NCBI GenBank assembly: GCA_021783895.1
Contig: JAJXTJ010000012.1
Location: forward strand, 1 to 10,131
DNA: 10,131 nucleotides
Direction: 5' to 3'
Origin: Pseudomonadota bacterium
GTDB lineage: Bacteria > Pseudomonadota > Gammaproteobacteria > Burkholderiales > Sulfuricellaceae
Of the stretch, positions 1 to 5,915 are shown piece by piece. The translations under genes and the position numbers were made by a program. The notes beneath the pieces were generated by a model that was not told the DNA's origin, searched no databases, and saw only the letters and a list, made by a program, of their open reading frames with translations. Positions within the stretch are counted from its first letter, which is position 1; every line of letters begins with the position of its first letter.

Positions 1-689
1 ATCTCTACGCCCTGCCGATGCTGCTGCCCCTCTCGTTGCTGGCCGCACCAGGCGTCAATACTTTACGCCGTGGCGCGGCCAGCGCGCTGAACTGGTTCAG
101 CATCATGACCTTCGGCTTTATCGCCGGAGTGTTCTGGTTCTACTGGTTCGCCATGATCTTCGGACATCCCGCCTCCCAGGCAGAACGGTTGCAAAGATTG
201 CAACCGGGTTACATCCCGGCGTTCGAACTGCTGCACTTTGCCATTGCGCTACTGGCCACCCTTGTCTGGCTGTTCATCGTTTTCTGGGCAAAATCCCTGC
301 CCCGCAATTCGCGTGCCGTGCTCAACTCGGCGACCGGCATCACGCTGGTGTGGGTGATCATGATGACCATTTGGCTGCCTTGGCTCGATGCCGGCAAGAG
401 CTACCGTTCCATGATCTCCTCCCTGCAGCAAGCCCTGCCAGCTCGCCACGCCTGCATTTCCAGCAGCAAACTGGGCGAGCCGCAACGCGCCATGCTGGAT
501 TACTACGCCGGCATCCTTACCCGGCGCACGGAAACTCACCGGGGGATAACGTGTGATCTGCTGCTGGTACAGGGCAGCGCCAGGAACCCGGAAGCGCCTC
601 CCGGCCCGGAATGGAAGAAAATCTGGGAAGGCAACCGGCCCGGAGACAAATCGGAGCGCTATTGGCTGTTCCAGCGCAATCACTCCTGA
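1..689 (+). CDS. ArnT-like membrane glycosyltransferase, C-terminal part (5' truncated by window)
   Basis: Partial gene, open from the first bases of the window (frame beginning at base 3) to TGA at 687-689. The visible part begins Leu-Tyr-Ala-Leu-Pro-Met and has three or four hydrophobic segments: one directly at the start, one around the FWFYWFAMIFG stretch (about 120-165), one at about 225-290 and one at about 325-385. A soluble C-terminal domain of about 95 residues follows, ending in ERYWLFQR. In ArnT/PMT-family glycosyltransferases, which move a sugar from a polyprenyl-phosphate carrier onto lipid A or another periplasmic acceptor, an 'LY.LP' stretch enters a late helix and a small periplasmic domain closes the protein, so the fit is good. 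Catalytic N-terminal residues lie outside the window, so sugar and acceptor cannot be named. Family inferred from memory of sequence style, not a search. Confidence 0.75.
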   Translation, partial: LYALPMLLPLSLLAAPGVNTLRRGAASALNWFSIMTFGFIAGVFWFYWFAMIFGHPASQAERLQRLQPGYIPAFELLHFAIALLATLVWLFIVFWAKSLPRNSRAVLNSATGITLVWVIMMTIWLPWLDAGKSYRSMISSLQQALPARHACISSSKLGEPQRAMLDYYAGILTRRTETHRGITCDLLLVQGSARNPEAPPGPEWKKIWEGNRPGDKSERYWLFQRNHS

Positions 690-793
690 AAGCCGAATAT
701 TACTTCCGCATTTTCTTTCTGATCTGATCCAGGGGCAGGTGACGCCGGGCCGCATAGGCGGGTCTCCAACGCCTCGCCGCCGCCTGAGAATAA

Positions 794-823
794 TTAACCC
801 GTGGCGTTCCCTGTGACTATAAT
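794..823 (+). promoter_or_regulatory. Candidate promoter upstream of the secreted-protein pair
   Basis: A perfect TATAAT box lies at 818-823. TTAACC at 794-799 is a plausible but weak -35 at 18-bp spacing. It would start transcription about 135 bases before the ATG at 968, giving a leader with a small hairpin (ACACC 931-935 / GGTGT 942-946) just upstream of the ribosome binding site. The rest of 690-967 contains no gene that I can support. Confidence 0.4.
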
Positions 824-967
824 AGAAAAAGGGGCAGGAATTTGATGTCTCTAAAATTAAGAAGTCCTCATGTAACCGCAGATAATATGTGAAGAGTTGG
901 AATTGGTATCGCATTCCGCTGACAACCCTGACACCGGCTTTGGTGTTATCGAACCGGAGGTCCCTAA

Positions 968-1924
968 ATGCCGAAAATTCGCCACGTATTCATTGTACTA
1001 GGGATGCTGCTGTACTCAGTATCTTCTTCTGCTCAGCTGAGCATCGGTATCGGGTTTCCGAACGTAAGCATCGGGATCAACCTGCCGGTATACCCGCAAC
1101 TCGTCCGCGTGCCAGGTTACCCGGTTTACTACGCGCCACGACTGGACGCGAACTTCTTTTTTTACGACGGTATGTACTGGGTTTACCTGGATGATAACTG
1201 GTACGCGAGTTCCTGGTACAACGGGCCCTGGTGGCTTGTGGATCCAGAGGTTGTGCCGGTGTTCATCCTGCGTATCCCGGTGCGCTACTACCGCCAGCCG
1301 CCTGCGTACTTCCTCGGATGGCGGTCCGATGCGCCGCCACGTTGGGGTGATCACTGGGGCCGTGACTGGGAACGGCGCAGAAGCGGTTGGGACAGATGGA
1401 ACCACCGCGCCGCCCCGGCGCCTGCCCCGCTGCCTGTCTACCAGCGGCAGTATTCCGGGGATCGCTATCCCCGACAAACGGAGCAGCAGCAGGAACTTCA
1501 ACAGCGGAATTACCGTTACCAGCCGCGTGACCCCGTAGTGCGGCAACACTTTCAAGAGCGGGCAGATCAAAGAGCGCCGGTTCAGCGGGAAAGACAGGGA
1601 GCGCCTGAAGAGGGGGGTTCCAGGCAGCAGACTATCCAGCGTTCTGCTCCACACCAGCAGGTTAGTCCAGCCGCCCCGCGCTTTCAATCACCGCAAAGGG
1701 GAGGCGTAGACGTTCAGCGGTCAACTCCTGTCTCTCCACAACGGGGACGTCCGGAAGTTCAAAATCATGGGCAACCGCCACATATGCCAGGGGCTGTCCA
1801 GCGCGAGCAGCAGATGCCAAGATCGCAGGGCCGGGAAGAAAAACAGCAAAGCAGGGACGCCACGCGCGAGCCAAAACGGGGGCAAGGGCAAGAGCAGGAG
1901 CGAGGTCGGAATCGAAACGAGTAA
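968..1924 (+). CDS. Secreted protein with aromatic N-terminal domain and Gln/Arg-rich disordered tail
   Basis: 318 residues. ATG at 968 is preceded by GGAGG at 956-960, seven bases upstream, which fixes the start. Residues 1-22 form a signal peptide, with likely cleavage after SSA22. Residues 23-125 are rich in Tyr, Trp, Pro and Val, with a repeated SIGIGFP/SIGINLP pattern, YPVYYAP (51-57) and a YWVYLDDNWYASSWYNGPWW block (70-89). From about residue 125 the chain is low-complexity: first Trp/Arg-rich, then a long Gln/Arg/Pro/Ser tail with almost no hydrophobics, probably disordered and strongly basic. I recognise this as a recurrent uncharacterised exported protein of Betaproteobacteria but know no function. 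The downstream gene begins 51 bases after its stop, on the same strand, and has a similar domain order, so the two are likely co-transcribed. An envelope or surface role is inference only. Confidence 0.8.
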   Translation: MPKIRHVFIVLGMLLYSVSSSAQLSIGIGFPNVSIGINLPVYPQLVRVPGYPVYYAPRLDANFFFYDGMYWVYLDDNWYASSWYNGPWWLVDPEVVPVFILRIPVRYYRQPPAYFLGWRSDAPPRWGDHWGRDWERRRSGWDRWNHRAAPAPAPLPVYQRQYSGDRYPRQTEQQQELQQRNYRYQPRDPVVRQHFQERADQRAPVQRERQGAPEEGGSRQQTIQRSAPHQQVSPAAPRFQSPQRGGVDVQRSTPVSPQRGRPEVQNHGQPPHMPGAVQREQQMPRSQGREEKQQSRDATREPKRGQGQEQERGRNRNE

Positions 1925-1975
1925 TGCAAAGCCGATCTCAGTAAACTTACATAACGTAACAACAGGAGATTCAAC

Positions 1976-2407
1976 ATGAAACGTTTTCTGATCGCAGCGG
2001 CGGTAGCCGCTGCAACCGTCACCACCCCGGCACTCGCTGCCGATGTTGGCGTTTCGGTCAGCATCGGCCAACCCGGCTTCTATGGCCGACTCGACATCGG
2101 TGACTTTCCGCAGCCACAAGTAATCTATTCTCAGCCGATGGCCATCGAACGGGTACCGATGAATCGCCCGCCGATCTATCTGCGCGTACCTCCGGGCCAC
2201 GCCAAACACTGGAGCAAGCACTGCCGCGAATACAACGCCTGCGGCGAGCGGGTCTACTTTGTGCAAGACAACTGGTACAACCGCGAGTATGTTCCGCGTT
2301 ACCGGGAACAGCATCGTGACCGCCGTGACGAGCGCAGGGATGATCATCGTGGGAAACACGGGAACGACCGCCAGGGCAACGATCGCGGCCATGGTCGTGA
2401 TCGCTGA
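1976..2407 (+). CDS. Small secreted protein with Arg/Asp/His/Gly-rich tail
   Basis: 143 residues. ATG at 1976 has AGGAG at 1964-1968 upstream. The signal peptide covers residues 1-21 and ends in an ALA|AD cleavage site. The mature N-terminus (GVSVSIGQPGFYGRLDIG) is followed by a Pro/Tyr/Val-rich stretch, a Cys pair (C83-REYNA-C89) that could form a disulfide after export, and VYFVQDNWY (93-101). The last 40 residues are almost entirely Arg, Asp, His, Gly and Asn, a charged polyampholyte tail. The SIG-type strand repeats, Pro/Tyr-rich middle and DNWY motif recall the upstream secreted protein, suggesting distant paralogy and a shared operon. Proteins of this design are common in Betaproteobacteria as 'hypothetical exported protein'. 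The His/Asp-rich tail could bind metal ions, but no canonical site is visible. Function unknown. Confidence 0.8.
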   Translation: MKRFLIAAAVAAATVTTPALAADVGVSVSIGQPGFYGRLDIGDFPQPQVIYSQPMAIERVPMNRPPIYLRVPPGHAKHWSKHCREYNACGERVYFVQDNWYNREYVPRYREQHRDRRDERRDDHRGKHGNDRQGNDRGHGRDR

Positions 2408-2518
2408 GGCATTGACTAACAAGCTCATGCCTACGCAATGTCGCGAGGATATATCCCCCGTCAACCAGGCGACAGACGAGAGACTTGCCAACATCCATTC
2501 ATTCCGGGCAACCATTTG

Positions 2519-3112
2519 ATGAGCAGGTCCGCAGTGACTACCGAACGATCAAAAATTAGCGCCATTATTCTGGCCGGAGGCCGGGCTCGGCGCATGGGCG
2601 GCGCCGACAAGGGACTGACGCCCCTGAGCGGACGCCCCCTGAGCGCCTGGGTACTGGAATGCATTGCGCCACAGGTCAATGAGCTGTTCATCAGCGCCAA
2701 CCGCAACCTCGACCGATACGGTCTCTTCGGTTACCCGGTGCTGCCTGACGCATCCCCCGATTTTCAGGGGCCGCTCGCCGGGCTGCTCCGCGCCATGAGC
2801 GAAGCCGCCCACCCGCTGATTCTGAGCGTGCCGTGCGACACCCCTTTTCTGCCTGACGATCTGGTTGAGCGATTGACTGCCGCCATCGAGGAAAGCGGCG
2901 CAGATATTGCCATCCCGGTTTGCGGTGAGCAGGTTCACCGCGTAGTTTGTCTGTGCCGGCGCAGCCTTCTGTCCGGCTTGGAAAATTTTCTCGATCAGGG
3001 TGGTCGGCGGGTCGGGGAATGGCAATCCATGCTCCGGTGCGTCGAAGTGCCATTCGATGACGAACAAAGTTTTCTCAACCTCAACACTGCCGACGAACTG
3101 GCCGCCCTGTAG
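2519..3112 (+). CDS. mobA: Molybdenum cofactor guanylyltransferase MobA
   Basis: 197 residues from ATG at 2519, close to the usual MobA length (about 190-200). The frame is open further upstream to 2438, but that extension lacks family motifs and I prefer 2519. The protein transfers GMP from GTP to molybdopterin-molybdenum to make the guanine dinucleotide cofactor used by DMSO-reductase-family enzymes (nitrate reductase, formate dehydrogenase and others) in the cytoplasm. Visible motifs: the nucleotide-binding loop LAGGRARRMGGADKG (18-32), GPLAGLL (84-90), the metal-site motif VPCDTPFLP (104-112, Asp107), and FLNLNTADEL near the C-terminus, all typical of MobA. No other molybdopterin gene adjoins it, so it appears to be a stand-alone gene. 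The 111-base gap before it has no obvious terminator and only a weak Shine-Dalgarno sequence, so read-through from the preceding gene is possible. Confidence 0.93.
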   Translation: MSRSAVTTERSKISAIILAGGRARRMGGADKGLTPLSGRPLSAWVLECIAPQVNELFISANRNLDRYGLFGYPVLPDASPDFQGPLAGLLRAMSEAAHPLILSVPCDTPFLPDDLVERLTAAIEESGADIAIPVCGEQVHRVVCLCRRSLLSGLENFLDQGGRRVGEWQSMLRCVEVPFDDEQSFLNLNTADELAAL

Positions 3113-3245
3113 CCGCTCGCGGCCCGAATCACGGATATTGCTCGCGCCGCCAGCGGCGCTCCTACAGTCGGTTTGTTGGGTTACGGCGCAAAAAGCCGCG
3201 CCTCTTGTCCTCGGGTGATTTGGCCGAGGAAACCCAACCTACATA
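3113..3245. repeat. REP/intergenic palindromic repeat block after mobA
   Basis: This non-coding stretch is a chain of inverted repeats. CGCCGCCAGCGGCG lies near 3145-3158 and is followed by CTCCTACAG, a combination familiar from bacterial REP-type intergenic repeats. GTTGGGTT (3175-3182) pairs with AACCCAAC (3231-3238), enclosing CGGC/GCCG (3184-3187 / 3195-3198) and TCCTCGG/CCGAGGA (3208-3214 / 3224-3230). Together they could fold into a branched structure. The GTAGGTTGGGTT-type ends resemble a repeat I know from betaproteobacterial intergenic regions. That it is dispersed in this genome is inference. Confidence 0.6.
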
Positions 3246-3247
3246 AA

Positions 3248-3280
3248 TAAAAAAGCCCGGCAGAATTCCTGTCGGGCCTT
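3248..3280 (-). terminator. Rho-independent terminator of pbpG
   Basis: GCCCGGCAG (3255-3263) pairs with CTGTCGGGC (3269-3277) around a 5-base AATTC loop, with one G-T wobble. Read on the - strand the stem is followed by a TTTTTTATTTAT tract (3243-3254 on +), the proper order for a terminator of the leftward gene ending at 3299. On the + strand only a short TT follows, so mobA termination here would be weaker. Confidence 0.85.
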
Positions 3281-3298
3281 GCTATTGAGACAGCTCAA

Positions 3299-4228
3299 CT
3301 AGCCGAAGTGGCGCCTGGCAGCCTTGCTGCTTTCCATCCATTTTTTGATACGCTGGGCATCAGCGATACGCGACAATTTGCCCCAGGAATCGAGCAACAC
3401 GATCACCATCGGCTTGTTGGCGATATTCGCCTGCATCACCAGGCAATGGCCGGCCTCGTTAATAAAGCCGGTTTTGGAAAGCCCGATCTCCCAGGTCTTG
3501 TTTCGCACCAGCATGTTGGTGTTCTTGAACTGAATGCGGCGCGGTCCACCACGCATCGCCACATCGAAGAAACCCGTGGTGGTTATTTCGCGGATCAAGG
3601 GATAAGCGTAAGCGGCGTTGACCATCTTGACCAGATCCTGCGCGGTCGAGGTGTTATTGCAATTAAGGCCGGTGGAATCGACAAACCGGGTATGCAACAT
3701 GCCAAGACTTCTGGCCTTGCGGTTCATCGCAGCGACAAAAGCCGGGAAACCACCGGGGTAAGCATGGGCTAATGCCGCCGCCGCACGGTTCTCGGAGGAC
3801 ATCAGCGCCAGTCGCAAGGCCAGCTTGCGGTTGAGCGTTGTACCGACCTTGATCCGTGAGTGCGTACCCTTCAGCGAGTCCCTATCTTCGCTGCTGATAG
3901 CAATTTTCCCATCGAGGGGCAATTGCGCGTCCAGTACCACCATCGCTGTCATCAACTTGGTGATCGAGGCAATCGGCATGCGCGCATCGGTGTTCTTGCC
4001 GAACAGTGTGCGACCGGTCTTCTGATCCACAACCATGGCCGACGACGAACGCAGGTTGAGTCCGGAATTGCGGAAGTTGGTCGGCGCTTTTTCGTGCGTG
4101 AGCCGGGTCTCGACCTGGAGCACAATACCCCCAGCCTGATCCGCATGGCTCCGCACCTGGCCGATCTCGCCAGCTATCGTTGTGGACGCAATGAACCACG
4201 CGCATCCCACCACCCAATTTAACCGCAT
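3299..4228 (-). CDS. pbpG: D-alanyl-D-alanine endopeptidase (PBP7 type, peptidase S11)
   Basis: 309 residues, near the length of E. coli PBP7. The start ATG at 4228 is preceded on the - strand by AAGGAGG, a strong ribosome binding site. Residues 1-20 look like an export signal. The three active-site motifs of low-molecular-mass penicillin-binding proteins are all present: S88-I-T-K91 (nucleophile Ser88 and Lys91), S145-E-N147, and K252-T-G254. The SITKLMTAMVVLD context and RIKVGTTLNRK stretch are characteristic of PBP7/PbpG rather than DacA/DacC, and there is no long C-terminal amphipathic anchor. It is expected to cleave D-Ala-meso-diaminopimelate cross-links of peptidoglycan in the periplasm. 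It is monocistronic: a terminator lies just downstream, and the divergent rluE-like gene starts 199 bases away across an AT-rich intergenic region. Confidence 0.93.
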   Translation of the reverse strand: MRLNWVVGCAWFIASTTIAGEIGQVRSHADQAGGIVLQVETRLTHEKAPTNFRNSGLNLRSSSAMVVDQKTGRTLFGKNTDARMPIASITKLMTAMVVLDAQLPLDGKIAISSEDRDSLKGTHSRIKVGTTLNRKLALRLALMSSENRAAAALAHAYPGGFPAFVAAMNRKARSLGMLHTRFVDSTGLNCNNTSTAQDLVKMVNAAYAYPLIREITTTGFFDVAMRGGPRRIQFKNTNMLVRNKTWEIGLSKTGFINEAGHCLVMQANIANKPMVIVLLDSWGKLSRIADAQRIKKWMESSKAARRHFG

Positions 4229-4427
4229 ACTTCCTCCTTGTAACCAAGACTTGAAGAACTTGCTTCAAAGTGTAAACCCATTTGGGAAAAAATGTAAATC
4301 CAATTTATATACATATTAGCTCATCCATATAATTTATATAGATAAATTATAATAATCACGCAACCAGTTTCCCGCTTATCCGGCGATATTTTCGGTCATT
4401 TCCAATACAACATATATAATATTTTCC
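4229..4427. promoter_or_regulatory. AT-rich divergent intergenic region with a perfect 10-bp inverted repeat
   Basis: The region between pbpG and the rluE-like gene is far more AT-rich than the flanking genes, especially 4290-4355. TATAATTTAT (4328-4337) and ATAAATTATA (4342-4351) form a perfect 10-bp inverted repeat with a 4-base centre, which could be an operator or a nucleoid-protein site. For pbpG, a - strand TTTACA and TACACT pair about 18 bases apart (roughly 4272-4301) is a possible promoter, weakly supported. No gene is seen here. Confidence 0.45.
4391..4427 (+). promoter_or_regulatory. Promoter of the rluE-like gene, probably leaderless
   Basis: A consensus TATAAT lies at 4415-4420. 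The -35 is poor (TTCGGT at 4391-4396, 18-bp spacing). The ATG follows at 4428, so the normal start site 6-8 bases after the -10 would fall at the A of the ATG or within one or two bases of it. No Shine-Dalgarno sequence is present between the box and the ATG. Confidence 0.5.
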
Positions 4428-4988
4428 ATGAGTCGACTTATCCTGTTCAACAAACCCTATGGCGTCATCACCCAATTCAGCAGCGACGGCAAGCACACCA
4501 CGCTGAAAGAATTCATTCCCCTACCCGACGTTTATCCGGCAGGACGCCTGGACACCGACAGCGAAGGGCTACTCCTTTTAACCGATGACGGCCAGTTGCA
4601 ACACCGCATCAGCGACCCTCGCCATAAATTGCCTAAAACCTATTGGGCTCAAGTGGAAGGCATTCCTGACGAAGTAGCGCTGGAAAGCCTGCGCCGAGGG
4701 GTGGACCTGGGCGACTTCGTCACCCGGCCAGCCGAGGTGCGCCTCATTGATGATCCCCCGGGCTTATGGCCACGAACGCCACCAGTACGCTTCCGCAAGC
4801 AAATTCCCACACGCTGGATCGAACTCGTCATCCGGGAAGGCAAAAATCGGCAGGTGCGGCGCATGACGGCAAAGACCGGATTCCCCACCCTGCGCCTGAT
4901 ACGGCACCGCATCGGCGACTGGACCCTCACCGGCCTGGCTCAGGGAGAATGGCGTGAGATAACGCTATTGCCTGAACAAATGAAATAA
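4428..4988 (+). CDS. rluE: 23S rRNA pseudouridine synthase, RluE-like (RsuA/RluB/E/F family)
   Basis: 186 residues, a single catalytic domain without the N-terminal S4 domain, as in RluE. The start at 4428 gives LILFNKPYGVITQF within the first residues, the canonical N-terminal strand, so an upstream extension is unlikely. The catalytic motif is GRLDTDSEGLLLLT (39-52), with Asp42 the predicted nucleophile. The family also shows the Lys-Thr-Tyr triad (KTYWAQVEG) and the C-terminal EGKNRQVRRM motif, both present. RluE isomerises a single uridine (U2457 in E. coli) of 23S rRNA near the peptidyl-transferase centre. Specificity cannot be proved from sequence alone; RluB or RluF are less likely because they carry S4 domains. 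The gene lies alone on the + strand, divergent from pbpG. Confidence 0.88.
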   Translation: MSRLILFNKPYGVITQFSSDGKHTTLKEFIPLPDVYPAGRLDTDSEGLLLLTDDGQLQHRISDPRHKLPKTYWAQVEGIPDEVALESLRRGVDLGDFVTRPAEVRLIDDPPGLWPRTPPVRFRKQIPTRWIELVIREGKNRQVRRMTAKTGFPTLRLIRHRIGDWTLTGLAQGEWREITLLPEQMK

Positions 4989-5093
4989 CTTGTACCCAGT
5001 TGTCAACCGCACCCCGAACCAGTCGTTATTGGGTATGACGCGCCACCGTGTCATTTGAATTTAAAACTTAACCAGTTAAAAAAGGAACCAAAA

Positions 5094-5324
5094 ATGAGCA
5101 AAATTCTGTCCGCACTGATCGCCGCTGCTTTCGCCGCTGTAACCTTCTCCGCTATTGCTGCCGACGCTGCTGCTCCCGCTGCCGCGCCTGCTGCCGAAGC
5201 GCCTAAGGCTGAAATGGCCAAGCCTGCCAAGAAAGCGAAAAAACATTACAAAGCCAAGAAAGCCCATCATAAAGCCAAAAAAGCTGAAGCCGCTCCTGCT
5301 GCTGAAGCTGCTCCCGCCAAGTAA
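5094..5324 (+). CDS. Small exported Ala/Lys/His-rich protein (Asr-like composition)
   Basis: 76 residues from ATG at 5094, preceded by AAAAAGGAACC. An in-frame ATG at 5055 exists, but only the later start gives a proper signal peptide (MSKILSALIAAAFAAVTFSAIA|ADA, cleavage after residue 22). The mature 54 residues fall into three blocks: Ala/Pro/Glu-rich (23-43), Lys/His-rich with alternating AKK and KAKKAHHKAKK units (44-64), and Ala/Glu/Pro-rich again (65-76). There is no Cys and almost no hydrophobic residue besides Ala, so it is probably unstructured in the periplasm. Composition and layout resemble the enterobacterial acid-shock protein Asr, but low-complexity sequence makes true homology uncertain. 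A dedicated strong terminator follows the stop at once, suggesting a short, abundant transcript. Function unknown. Confidence 0.75.
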   Translation: MSKILSALIAAAFAAVTFSAIAADAAAPAAAPAAEAPKAEMAKPAKKAKKHYKAKKAHHKAKKAEAAPAAEAAPAK

Positions 5325-5345
5325 TTCCGGCGAAAAAAGTAAATT

Positions 5346-5376
5346 AAAAAAGGCAGGGGATTACCCTGCCTTTTTT
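5346..5376. terminator. Strong bidirectional rho-independent terminator
   Basis: GGCAGGG (5352-5358) and CCCTGCC (5364-5370) form a perfect 7-bp stem with a GATTA loop, flanked by six A on the left and six T on the right. It ends the small Asr-like gene on the + strand. Because the flanks are complementary, it can equally stop the leftward ABC/DUF1854 operon ending at 5442. Confidence 0.92.
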
Positions 5377-5441
5377 ATTTGCGCTCGCAGCAATCTTTCC
5401 AGTTTAACCACCGTGTGTTCTTTTTTGACCCGTGGGTCGAA

Positions 5442-5915
5442 TCATAGAAACCGGTCCAGCAGCTTACGGCTGTCCTGATCCAGCGTCTGGATATCCCGGA
5501 TCAAAAAATGGATCCCGTTGCTGTCGGCGATCAGCAGGGTGGACGCGGCAAGGCGACGGATATCATCCTCTCCCTTGAGGATGAATGTGGTGGGACCACG
5601 ATCGGTTTCCACCTCCCACGCGCTGGGCGTGGCAAAGCTGGAAACGCGAAGGATAGCGCGAATTTCCGGTATGAATTCCCTGCTCGCCAGTTCCTCTTCC
5701 AGAAGAATGCGCGATTCGTCCGGCAAATCCGTCAGGCAATCGATCCAGGCCAGTTCGTGCCCGTCGACAGTAACCAGGGCAATTCCCTCTGCGGGGGCTG
5801 CGATGGGAAAGGCATGTACGGGCACCACCCCGTCATGAACTTCACCATCAGCACCGGTAAAAACCAGCCTGCCGAAGGAATTGCGGGTCAGTTGGAAATC
5901 AATCGCCTTTTTCAT
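5442..5915 (-). CDS. DUF1854 protein, cyanophycin-associated type
   Basis: 157 residues from ATG at 5915 (MKKAIDFQL); a longer frame to 5939 exists, but 5915 has GGAAAG upstream and the family-like N-terminus. The start overlaps the end of the ABC transporter gene by 17 bases, showing translational coupling. DUF1854-type features seen are GVVPVHAFPIAAP (29-41), REFIPEIRAI (79-88), W-E-V-x-TDRG followed by FILKGEDDIRRL (111-122), and a C-terminal DSRKLLDRFL. There is no signal peptide or membrane segment, so the protein is cytoplasmic. In many Betaproteobacteria this gene and the preceding ABC transporter sit beside the cyanophycin synthetase genes, and database annotation calls them cyanophycin-metabolism-associated. 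The molecular role is unknown. It may be a partner of the transporter's ATPase or cytosolic N-domain (inference). No cphA follows it here. Confidence 0.85.
   Translation of the reverse strand: MKKAIDFQLTRNSFGRLVFTGADGEVHDGVVPVHAFPIAAPAEGIALVTVDGHELAWIDCLTDLPDESRILLEEELASREFIPEIRAILRVSSFATPSAWEVETDRGPTTFILKGEDDIRRLAASTLLIADSNGIHFLIRDIQTLDQDSRKLLDRFL

Noticed and set aside
249..914. 221-codon - strand open frame over the glycosyltransferase end and intergenic region
   Set aside because: The + strand frame has clear membrane segments and family character; the antisense product is Arg/Pro/Gly-rich and unrecognisable.
1016..1687. 223-codon - strand open frame inside the first secreted-protein gene
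   Set aside because: Antisense shadow of low-complexity coding sequence, no ribosome binding site seen.
1721..2515. 264-codon - strand open frame across the two secreted-protein genes
   Set aside because: It crosses two genes with good ribosome binding sites and signal peptides; it has no credible start signal or known domain.
2438..2518. Upstream extension of mobA
   Set aside because: Residues do not fit the family and the protein would exceed the usual length; ATG 2519 places the LAGG loop at the normal distance.
5426..5437. GACCCGTGGGTC palindrome as terminator or GACCCC-family motif
   Set aside because: Stem of 5 with a 2-base centre and no T tract in the right orientation; core differs from GACCCC, and the 5346-5376 terminator explains the end of both transcripts.
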